Assembly (NCBI RefSeq): GCF_026241195.1
Contig: NZ_JAPFQO010000007.1
Coordinates: forward strand, 124,001-188,000
Source: Pontibacter anaerobius
GTDB taxonomy: Bacteria; Bacteroidota; Bacteroidia; Cytophagales; Hymenobacteraceae
DNA length: 64,000 nt
Direction of reading: 5' to 3'
Shown here: piece after piece, positions 32,792 through 40,554 of the stretch
How positions within the stretch are numbered: position 1 is the stretch's first letter
Layout: every line of letters begins with the position of its first letter
The notes under the pieces: model-generated
Databases searched by the model: none
What the model was told of the DNA's origin: nothing
The model's input: only the letters and a program-made list of their open reading frames with translations
Made by a program: the position numbers and the translations under genes

Positions 32792-34618
32792 CTACGCCAC
32801 CCCCGCCTTCATGGCCTCCCGCTTCTGCTGTGCAGCTACAATGTCTTCCGGCTCTCCCTTCGGGATGGCATTGATAAGCGTACGCGTATACTCCTGCTGC
32901 GGTTGGCGGTAGAGTTGCTCCGGCGTACCGCTTTCCACAATCCGGCCCTCGCTCATCACTAGTATACGGTCCGACATATATTTTGCTACCGATAAATCAT
33001 GGGTAATGAAAATATATGTGATGTGAAACTCCTTTTTTAGCTTGTTAAGCAAATTAAGCACCTGTGCCTGCACCGACACGTCCAGGGCTGAGACAGACTC
33101 GTCGCAGATGATGCACTTTGGTTGCAGCGCCAGTGCCCGGGCTATACTTATGCGCTGCCGCTGGCCACCCGAGAACTCATGTGGATAACGCTGGAAGTGC
33201 TTCGGCATAAGTCCTACTTTCTCAAGCAGTTCCATAGCTTTTACACGGCGTTCTTTATTATTATTGTATAAGTTATGCACCTGCATCGGCTCCATAATGG
33301 CCTCCCCCACAGTGTGCATCGGGTTCAGGGATGCATTTGGGTCCTGGAAGACCATCTGGAAATCGCGGCGGCTTTTGCGAAGTTCCTCTGGAGTAAGTTG
33401 GGCGATGTCGTGGCCATTAAAGATGATGCGCCCCGCCGTGGGTTCCACCATGCGCATCAGCGCACGTCCCAGCGTTGTCTTGCCGCATCCCGACTCTCCC
33501 AACAGCCCAATCGTCTCCCCGGGCTTAAGGCCAAAGCTCACGCCATCCACTGCCTTTACATAATCTGTGGTGCCCCGGAAGAAGCCTTTTTTGATCGGGA
33601 AGTATACCTTAAGGTTCTCCACCTGCAGCAGCAGCGGCTTTTGTTTGTTCTCCTGCTCTTGCTTTATACTTGTTACCGTGCCTATGTATGCATTTACCAC
33701 ATCGGCCAGGGAGGGCGCGTATACTTCTTTTTTCTTTTCAAGGATGTTGCCGAACTCATCCTCCACCATAAAATCCGACACGGTGGGAAGTATGGATTGG
33801 GGCTTGGCCGACAGCTTTGGGCGGCAGGCCAGCAGGCCCTTGGTGTAGGGGTGCTGCGGATTCGTGAAAATATCCAGCACCTTTCCCTGCTCCACCAGCT
33901 TGCCTTTATACATCACCAGGATGCGGTCAGCTATCTCGGCCACCACGCCCAGGTCGTGGGTAATGAACAGGACAGCGGTGTTCTCCTTCACCCGCAGCTC
34001 ATCTATCAGCTGCAGCATGCGCGCCTGCACCGTAACATCGAGGGCTGTGGTGGGCTCATCGGCAATAAGTATACCTGGCTCGCAGGCCATGGCCATCGCG
34101 ATCATCACGCGCTGCTTCTGCCCACCCGAAATCTCATGTGGATAAGCATCGAAAATCTTTTCCGGTCGTGGCAGTTTTGCTTTCTCAAAAAGCTGAATGG
34201 TGCGTTTTTTGGCCTCTTTTTTAGAGAGATCGGTGTGCAACAGCAATACCTCCGCCACCTGTTTTCCACAAGTATAAACCGGGTTTAGCGACGACATTGG
34301 CTCCTGGAAAATCATACTTATCTCGTTGCCTCTGATGCCTTGCAACTGCTTCTCCGGCAGCTGAAGCAGGTCTGCCTCGCCATACTTACCGGACCGGAAA
34401 ACAGCCTCTCCCCCTGTCGTTGCCCGCTCGGTATCCAGCAGCCGCATCAGCGAGAGCGCCGTTACTGACTTGCCTGAACCAGATTCGCCCACAATAGCCA
34501 ATGTCTCGCCCGGGTATACCTCAAACGATACCTTATCTACGGCCCTGGTTGTGCCGTGGCGGGTGGAGAAAGTTGTTTCCAGCTCTCTGACCTGAAGTAT
34601 GGGCGTGGTGCTTGGCAA
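32792..34618 (-). CDS. Fused dipeptide/oligopeptide ABC transporter ATPase (DppD-DppF type)
   Basis: A 608-residue protein containing two complete ABC ATPase domains, the arrangement found in GsiA. Domain 1 has Walker A GESGSGKSVTALSLMRLL (near 41), signature ISGGQKQRVMIAMAMA and Walker B LIADEPTTALDV. Domain 2 starts near 315 with GESGCGKTTLGRALMRM, FSGGQRQRISIARALALQ and CIICDESVSALDVSVQAQ. Each domain ends with the OppD/F C-terminal motif (QHPYTKGLLACRPKL and QQEYTRTLINAIP). These ATPases energise peptide uptake. The permease and binding-protein genes are not in the neighbourhood, so they must be encoded elsewhere. Confidence 0.94.
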   Translation of the reverse strand: MPSTTPILQVRELETTFSTRHGTTRAVDKVSFEVYPGETLAIVGESGSGKSVTALSLMRLLDTERATTGGEAVFRSGKYGEADLLQLPEKQLQGIRGNEISMIFQEPMSSLNPVYTCGKQVAEVLLLHTDLSKKEAKKRTIQLFEKAKLPRPEKIFDAYPHEISGGQKQRVMIAMAMACEPGILIADEPTTALDVTVQARMLQLIDELRVKENTAVLFITHDLGVVAEIADRILVMYKGKLVEQGKVLDIFTNPQHPYTKGLLACRPKLSAKPQSILPTVSDFMVEDEFGNILEKKKEVYAPSLADVVNAYIGTVTSIKQEQENKQKPLLLQVENLKVYFPIKKGFFRGTTDYVKAVDGVSFGLKPGETIGLLGESGCGKTTLGRALMRMVEPTAGRIIFNGHDIAQLTPEELRKSRRDFQMVFQDPNASLNPMHTVGEAIMEPMQVHNLYNNNKERRVKAMELLEKVGLMPKHFQRYPHEFSGGQRQRISIARALALQPKCIICDESVSALDVSVQAQVLNLLNKLKKEFHITYIFITHDLSVAKYMSDRILVMSEGRIVESGTPEQLYRQPQQEYTRTLINAIPKGEPEDIVAAQQKREAMKAGVA

Positions 34619-34843
34619 GGGTGAAAGTATGGATTAGGCTTTTGGTAAGGTATGCTTTTTTTCGGGATTGTGGTGCAAATAACAGATGGTAAATACTATA
34701 TTAGCATTTAACTATATAAAGAAGCATTTAATTGAACTATATCAACACAATATATTTATTAACCATACCCATCTTATCACTACTCACTATTTTAAAACTA
34801 ATATCTATAATTAAATCAAGTACAACAACCTAAAATTCACAGT

Positions 34844-36391
34844 ATGAAAAGAAACTTACGCATCACAAGTCTTTTACTGGCGCCAACCTTAATGCTTTCC
34901 AGTTGTGCTAGCATCCTGAACTCGAAGCAGCAGCAGCTTAACATCGTAACAGATCAAGCCACGGCAAAAGTGTACGTAAACGGCGAGCTGGCCGGAGAGG
35001 GTGAGCAAGTTGAGGCCAAACTCAACAGAGATATGAAGGTTCAGCAGCTTAAGGTGGAGCAGCCAGGTTTTAAACCAGAGTATAAAGTTGCTTTCCAGAC
35101 AACTAAATCGCCGCTTTACATCATGTCCTGGATACCTTTTGGCATTCTTTTCTTCCCTCCCTTTCAGGATGGGGGCCCGAAGAGCTTTGATTATAAAAAA
35201 GAGGCTATTGCGGTTAAGCCAAGTATGAGCATTGCCCCTAGAAAAGAGAAGAACAAATACATTTACCTCAAGCACACTTCTTTCAATGTTAGCAAAGAAG
35301 ACCTGGTTTTCAAGAAGTATAGCTTCAAAAGGTATAACAAAGGGAAAAAAGAATCGTCGGTTAGCAATGGCAAAGACGACCTCAAGCTGGATAACACGAT
35401 CTTCTCAGATGCCATTACAGAGGTGCTGAAGAAGTCCGGCTACACAGACACCACAAGATCTGTACTGAAGAACAAAACGAATACCATTTATGTCGGCGCT
35501 GAAGTAAGTAATGTGCAGTTCAGTGATATTTATAACACCAAGGGAGCGTTTAGGCAAAACTATGCTGTAGGCAAGGCTACTATTAACTGGACCTTCTACG
35601 ATGTGTACGGACAAACGAAGTTTCAGAAATCCATCGTTTCTGAATCGGGCGAGTTCAGCCCACACTATTACGACGACACGGAAGATTACATAGCTGTGAT
35701 TCTGGAGGATGCCATTACGGCTTCCTTCTACAAGGTTTTAGAGGAAAATGAGGTACAGGAGCTTCTAAAGGAAGAACAGGTCGTAACGCCAACCTTCGCC
35801 CCTCTCGCCCTAAACAGAGCGAAGTCTTCTTCTTTGGTGAAGACAATTGCTCAGGCACAGAACGCAACCGTAACTCTGAAAACCAAAGAAGGGCACGGCA
35901 GCGGCATTGTAATCGATGAGAACGGTTACATCCTAACCAACTTCCACGTAATAGCGAACCAGGAGAAAAACACGAAGCTTATACTTTCAGACGGCCAGGA
36001 GGTTTCTTGTGAAGTTGTTCGTGTGAACGAGTATGCTGACTTGGCCTTATTGAAAGCAGACAAGAAGTTCACCTATTCCTTTGCCCTGCCAAACGCCGCA
36101 GACTACTCTTCCGGAATGGATGTGTTTGCCATCGGAACGCCTAACTCCATAGAACTCGGACAGACCTTATCGAAGGGCATTATTTCCGGCATCAGAAACA
36201 ACAAAGACTCTGAGTGGATACAAACCGATGTTAGCGTTAACCCAGGCAACAGTGGCGGTGCCCTGATCGACAGAAACGGAAGGCTGCTTGGTGTGGTTAA
36301 CTCTAAAGTAACGGGCTTCGGGATTGAAGGAATCGCCTTCTGTATACCTGCTTATAAAGTAAGCCAGTTCTTAGGTTTGAACATGAAATAA
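34844..36391 (+). CDS. Lipoprotein with PEGA and trypsin-like (DegP-type) protease domains
   Basis: A 515-residue protein with lipobox LMLSSC at residues 17-22, so it is probably anchored in a membrane. A PEGA domain (residues about 40-85, KVYVNGELAGEGEQVEAKLN) is followed by a 200-residue unassigned middle part. The protease domain starts near 335: GSGIVIDENGYILTNFHVIA holds the His, EYADLALLKADK the Asp and VSVNPGNSGGALIDRNG the Ser of the triad. No PDZ domain follows. The combination suggests an envelope stress or quality-control protease, which is inference. The gene is preceded by 225 bp of AT-rich spacer that probably contains its promoter and is followed by a strong terminator. Confidence 0.87.
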   Translation: MKRNLRITSLLLAPTLMLSSCASILNSKQQQLNIVTDQATAKVYVNGELAGEGEQVEAKLNRDMKVQQLKVEQPGFKPEYKVAFQTTKSPLYIMSWIPFGILFFPPFQDGGPKSFDYKKEAIAVKPSMSIAPRKEKNKYIYLKHTSFNVSKEDLVFKKYSFKRYNKGKKESSVSNGKDDLKLDNTIFSDAITEVLKKSGYTDTTRSVLKNKTNTIYVGAEVSNVQFSDIYNTKGAFRQNYAVGKATINWTFYDVYGQTKFQKSIVSESGEFSPHYYDDTEDYIAVILEDAITASFYKVLEENEVQELLKEEQVVTPTFAPLALNRAKSSSLVKTIAQAQNATVTLKTKEGHGSGIVIDENGYILTNFHVIANQEKNTKLILSDGQEVSCEVVRVNEYADLALLKADKKFTYSFALPNAADYSSGMDVFAIGTPNSIELGQTLSKGIISGIRNNKDSEWIQTDVSVNPGNSGGALIDRNGRLLGVVNSKVTGFGIEGIAFCIPAYKVSQFLGLNMK

Positions 36392-36406
36392 TAAGGTATC
36401 GATTTT

Positions 36407-36454
36407 TATAAAAAGAGAAGGCTGCCCCACCCGGAGCAGCCTTCTCTTTTTATA
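36407..36454. terminator. Bidirectional terminator between the protease and lspA
   Basis: Perfect 19-bp arms, 36407-36425 and 36436-36454, around a 10-nt loop. The stem core is AGAAGGCTGC/GCAGCCTTCT. A and T tracts flank both sides. Two partly overlapping TATACTT copies follow at 36451 and 36458. Confidence 0.92.
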
Positions 36455-36468
36455 CTTTATACTTTAGT

Positions 36469-37089
36469 TTACAGCCCCTGCTGCTCTACAATCTTGTGTT
36501 TCGGCTCTTCGTGGTGCTCCCCGAAGAAACGCTTCTGGTTGAACAGGATCAGCAGCACACCGATGAAGATGGCAGAGTCGGCAACGTTAAAGATCGGCCA
36601 CAGCGACATGGGCTTACCACCGAAGATCGGGATCCAGTTCGGCACAATACCTTCCCAGATATCGACATAGAACATATCGATTACCTGGCCATGAAACCAC
36701 GGGGTGGATGAGCCATACGGGGCGTTATCAAACCATACACCATAAAACGTGCTGTCCACCAGGTTGCCAATGGCCCCGCCAAGTATGAGCGCGATGCACC
36801 AGATCAGGCCTTTCGGGGCTTTGTGCTTTACCAGGTAGTACAGGTAGTAGCCGATACCAAACATAGCCACCAGGCGGAACAGCGTCAGGATAAGCTTGCC
36901 GTAATCTGAGCCAAGCTCCACACCGAAAGCCATTCCCGGGTTCAGGGTATAGTGCAGTTTCAGCCAATCCCCTATCAGATGGATCTCACCTGGCATACCC
37001 ATCTCCATATTGTAATGCACAACCAGCTTCACGATCTGATCCACTAGTATCACGGCCAAGGCAGCCAGGTAATATTTTCCGTATTTCAT
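36469..37089 (-). CDS. lspA: Lipoprotein signal peptidase
   Basis: Aspartic protease of the inner membrane that removes the signal peptide of diacylated prolipoproteins; target of globomycin. The 206-residue protein has four membrane helices. The conserved block LHYTLNPGMAFGV is near residue 45, and the two catalytic Asp residues lie in GAIGNLVDSTFYG (near 110) and FNVADSAIFIGV (near 168). A periplasmic insertion between them (about 45 residues) and a charged C-terminal tail make it longer than the E. coli enzyme, as usual in Bacteroidota. It follows ileS with a terminator between, so coupling is partial at most. Confidence 0.96.
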   Translation of the reverse strand: MKYGKYYLAALAVILVDQIVKLVVHYNMEMGMPGEIHLIGDWLKLHYTLNPGMAFGVELGSDYGKLILTLFRLVAMFGIGYYLYYLVKHKAPKGLIWCIALILGGAIGNLVDSTFYGVWFDNAPYGSSTPWFHGQVIDMFYVDIWEGIVPNWIPIFGGKPMSLWPIFNVADSAIFIGVLLILFNQKRFFGEHHEEPKHKIVEQQGL

Positions 37090-37155
37090 ATCTGAACATT
37101 AAGCAGCAGGCGCTTTGTACTGTTTGGCCACCGCAATGGATTCCTTATAAGTATA

Positions 37156-37192
37156 AAAGCACCAGGATACGCTTTTAGTTTCCTGGTGCTTT
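37156..37192 (-). terminator. Terminator of ileS
   Basis: Arms AAAGCACCAGGA (37156-37167) and TCCTGGTGCTTT (37181-37192) are perfect 12-bp complements with a 13-nt loop, 5 bp past the ileS stop. AAGTATA (37149) abuts it. Confidence 0.9.
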
Positions 37193-37197
37193 GTCGT

Positions 37198-40100
37198 TTA
37201 TATAATCGTATTCTGCTCCGTCTGGATGTGGATGTATACTTTGTAATCATCGATATCCAGCAAGGTGGCGCTTTCCAGCTCTTCTACCACATCAAGGCTC
37301 AGAGCCTGCGTTTCGGCGCAGATGTAGTTGCTGTAGTTTTGCACGGCTGCCATTACCTCCGGCGCACTGCGCTGCAGCAGGATATGGATCTTGTCCTGCA
37401 CCTCCAGATTAGAGTCTTTGCGCAGGTTCTGGATGCGGTTCACCAGGTCGCGGGCAATGCCCTCCTGCTTCAGCTCCTCGGTCAGGGTGATGTCCAGTGC
37501 CACTGTCAGTTTGCCCTCGCTGGCCACCAGCCATCCCGGGATGTCCTCCGACGAGATCTCCACGTCGTCCGGCGTCAGTACGGCGGTTTCCTCCTCATTC
37601 AGCATCACCTCAAAACCTCCCTCTCTTTCAAGATGCGCGATGTCGTTCTGATCCATGCGCTGTACGGCGGCGGCCACCAGTTTCATCTTCGGTCCGAACA
37701 CCTGACCCAGCTTCTTAAAGTTAGGCTTGATCTTCTTCACCAGGATACCGGAAGTATCGTCGATGTACTCAATCGTCTTCACGTTCACCTCGCTCAGGAT
37801 CAGGTCAGCCACAGCCTCTATCTGCTGCTTCATCTTCGGGTTGAGCACCGGTATAAGTATGCGCTGCAGCGGCTGGCGCACCTTGATCATCTCCTTCTTG
37901 CGCAGCGAGTGCACCAAGGATGAGATGGTCTGGGCCAGTTGCATGCGCTCCTCCAGGTCTTTGTTGATGTCCTCGTGGTTCACCTCCGGGTAATAAGCCA
38001 GATGCACCGACTCCTCCCTGTGCTTGTTGCTCACGCCATTCAGGTCGCGGTACAGTTGCTCGGTGTAGAACGGCGCGATCGGCGAGGCCAGCTTGGCGAT
38101 TACCTCCAGGCAAGTATAAAGTGTCTGGTAAGCGGCAATCTTATCCATGTTGTACTCGCCTTTCCAGAAGCGTTTACGGTTCAGGCGAACATACCAGTTG
38201 CTCAGGTCATCCACCACGAAGTCCTGGATGGCACGTGCCGCACGGGTTGGGTCGTAGTCCTCGTAGTAGCTGTCCACGTCCTGGATCAGGGTGTTCAGCT
38301 TGGAGATGATCCAACGGTCCGACTCGGTGCGCTGCGCCATCGGCACATCCGCCTCGGAGTAGGTAAAGTTATCCAGGTTGGCATAGAGCGCGAAGAACGA
38401 GTAGGTGTTCTGCAGTGTGCCGAAGAAACGGCGCTGCGTCTCCACCACCCCGTCCGGGTTAAATTTCAGGTTATCCCAAGGCGGCGCGTTGGCGATCATG
38501 TACCAGCGCACGGCATCCGGGCCATAGGTACCGATCATCTCGAACGGGTCGATGGCGTTGCCGAGGCGCTTGCTCATCTTGTTGCCGTTCTTATCCAGCA
38601 CCAGGCCGTTGGCGATTACGTTTTTATAGGCCACGCTGTCTTCCAGCATCACAGCCAGCGCATGCAGGGTAAAGAACCAGCCGCGTGTCTGGTCCACGCC
38701 CTCGGCGATAAAGTCAGCCGGGAAGTTCTTCTCAAAGATCTCCTTGTTCTCCAGCGGGTAGTGCCACTGTGCATAAGGCATGGCGCCAGAGTCGAACCAA
38801 ACGTCGATAAGGTCTGTCTCTCTGTACATTGGCTTACCAGACTTGCTCAGCAGCACCACATTATCCACATACGGGCGGTGCAGGTCCTTCACCTCCACGG
38901 AGGCGTCCATCACACCGGCACTCACGGCTCTTTCTATCTCATCGTTAAGCTGCGCGATAGAGCCGATGCAGATCTCCTCCTCGCCATCTTCTGTTCTCCA
39001 GATTGGCAGCGGCGTGCCCCAGTAACGGGAACGCGACAGGTTCCAGTCCACTAGGTTCTCGAGCCAGTTACCGAAGCGGCCAGAGCCTGTAGACTCCGGT
39101 TTCCAGTTGATGGTCTTGTTCAGCTCGATCAGGCGGTCCTTCACGGCTGTGGTTTTGATGAACCAGCTATCCAGCGGATAGTATAAAACCGGCTTGTCGG
39201 TGCGCCAGCAGTGCGGGTAGGTGTGTTCGTACTTCTCTACCTTAAAGGCTTTGCCCTCTTCTTTCAGTTTGATGGCGATCAGCACGTCGGTCGGTTTGTA
39301 GTCCGGGGCCGATTCGTCCTGGCCGTCGTAGTTCTTCACGTACATGCCGGCAAAGTCGGTGATCTCCGGCACGAAGCGTCCCTGTCGGTCCACGATCGGC
39401 GATGGCTTTCCGTTCTCATCCATCACCAGCAGCGCCGGGATGTCGTTCTGCGCGGCTACGCGGGCGTCATCGGCACCAAAGGTTGGCGAGATGTGCACGA
39501 TACCGGTACCATCCTCTGTGGTCACGTAATCACCGATGATCACGCGGAAGGCTGGCTTCTCAGGCTGCACATACGGCATCAACTGGTGAAACTCCACGCC
39601 TGCCAGGTCGCTGCCCAGGAACTCCTCCACTACTTTGTAAGGAATCAGCTTATCGCCGGAGCTATAGTCTGTCAGGGCCAGGTCAGCGGCTTTCGGGTTG
39701 AAGTAGCGGCTTACCAGGTCCTTGGCAAGTATAACCGAGATCGGCTCGTAAGTATACTGGTTATAGGTGCGTACTTTTACATACTTGATGTTCTTGCCCA
39801 CAGCCAGGGCCGTGTTGGCAGGCAGCGTCCAAGGCGTGGTCGTCCAGGCCAGGAAGTAAGTTCTCTCCTCCTCATGCTCGAACAGGAACATGTTGCGGGT
39901 GATCTTCTTCACCTCGAACTGCGCCACGATGGTAGTGTCCTTCACCATTTTGTAGCAGCCCGGCTGATTCAGCTCATGCGAGCTAAGGCCGGTGCCGGCG
40001 GCCGGCGAGAACGGCTGTATGGTGTAACCCTTGTACAGGTAGCCTTTGTCGTAGAGCTTCTTCAGCAGCGCCCAGCAAGACTCGATATACTCATCCTCAA

Positions 40101-40551
40101 ACGTGATGTAGGGGTTGTTCAGGTCTACCCAGTAGCCCATCTGCTCAGTTAGGGTATCCCACTGGTTCTTGAAGCGCATTACCGTTTCGCGGCAGCGCTG
40201 GTTATACTCCTCTACCGATATCTTCTTGCCGATATCCTCCTTCGTGATGCCCAGCTCCTTCTCTACCTGCAGCTCCACAGGCAGGCCGTGCGTGTCCCAG
40301 CCGCCCTTGCGGTTCACCTGGAAGCCTTTCAGGGTTTTGTAACGGCAGAAAATATCTTTCACGGCGCGGGCCATCACGTGGTGAATGCCCGGCGTGCCAT
40401 TGGCTGAAGGCGGTCCTTCATAGAAAACGAAAGGCTTGTTGCCCTCACGGGTGGCTACAGAGCGCTCGAAGATGTTGTGCTGCTTCCAATATGCCAGCAC
40501 GTCTTCGCCTACTTTGGCATAGTTCAGGTTTTTATACTCGTTATACTTCAC
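37198..40551 (-). CDS. ileS: Isoleucyl-tRNA synthetase, large IleRS2-like type with swapped HIGH motif (GIHH)
   Basis: Charges tRNA-Ile with isoleucine. The 1117-residue enzyme has a Rossmann catalytic domain, a long CP1 editing domain (TTPWTLPANTALAVG near 235), the KMSKRLGN loop near 655 and an extended C-terminal region, which fits the eukaryote-like IleRS2 group. The class I signature, normally HxGH, reads GIHH here (PPSANGTPGIHHVMAR; bases 40378-40389 complement), so positions 1 and 3 are exchanged. Such GxHH IleRS2 enzymes are known in some bacteria and are linked to extreme mupirocin resistance. It is followed by a terminator and preceded after 3 bp by an RND gene, which suggests co-transcription. 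Confidence 0.96.
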   Translation of the reverse strand: MKYNEYKNLNYAKVGEDVLAYWKQHNIFERSVATREGNKPFVFYEGPPSANGTPGIHHVMARAVKDIFCRYKTLKGFQVNRKGGWDTHGLPVELQVEKELGITKEDIGKKISVEEYNQRCRETVMRFKNQWDTLTEQMGYWVDLNNPYITFEDEYIESCWALLKKLYDKGYLYKGYTIQPFSPAAGTGLSSHELNQPGCYKMVKDTTIVAQFEVKKITRNMFLFEHEEERTYFLAWTTTPWTLPANTALAVGKNIKYVKVRTYNQYTYEPISVILAKDLVSRYFNPKAADLALTDYSSGDKLIPYKVVEEFLGSDLAGVEFHQLMPYVQPEKPAFRVIIGDYVTTEDGTGIVHISPTFGADDARVAAQNDIPALLVMDENGKPSPIVDRQGRFVPEITDFAGMYVKNYDGQDESAPDYKPTDVLIAIKLKEEGKAFKVEKYEHTYPHCWRTDKPVLYYPLDSWFIKTTAVKDRLIELNKTINWKPESTGSGRFGNWLENLVDWNLSRSRYWGTPLPIWRTEDGEEEICIGSIAQLNDEIERAVSAGVMDASVEVKDLHRPYVDNVVLLSKSGKPMYRETDLIDVWFDSGAMPYAQWHYPLENKEIFEKNFPADFIAEGVDQTRGWFFTLHALAVMLEDSVAYKNVIANGLVLDKNGNKMSKRLGNAIDPFEMIGTYGPDAVRWYMIANAPPWDNLKFNPDGVVETQRRFFGTLQNTYSFFALYANLDNFTYSEADVPMAQRTESDRWIISKLNTLIQDVDSYYEDYDPTRAARAIQDFVVDDLSNWYVRLNRKRFWKGEYNMDKIAAYQTLYTCLEVIAKLASPIAPFYTEQLYRDLNGVSNKHREESVHLAYYPEVNHEDINKDLEERMQLAQTISSLVHSLRKKEMIKVRQPLQRILIPVLNPKMKQQIEAVADLILSEVNVKTIEYIDDTSGILVKKIKPNFKKLGQVFGPKMKLVAAAVQRMDQNDIAHLEREGGFEVMLNEEETAVLTPDDVEISSEDIPGWLVASEGKLTVALDITLTEELKQEGIARDLVNRIQNLRKDSNLEVQDKIHILLQRSAPEVMAAVQNYSNYICAETQALSLDVVEELESATLLDIDDYKVYIHIQTEQNTII

Positions 40552-40554
40552 CGT

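Noticed and set aside
37939..40152. Two long frames (371 and 313 codons) opposite ileS
   Set aside because: Both are antisense shadows of IleRS without recognisable motifs.
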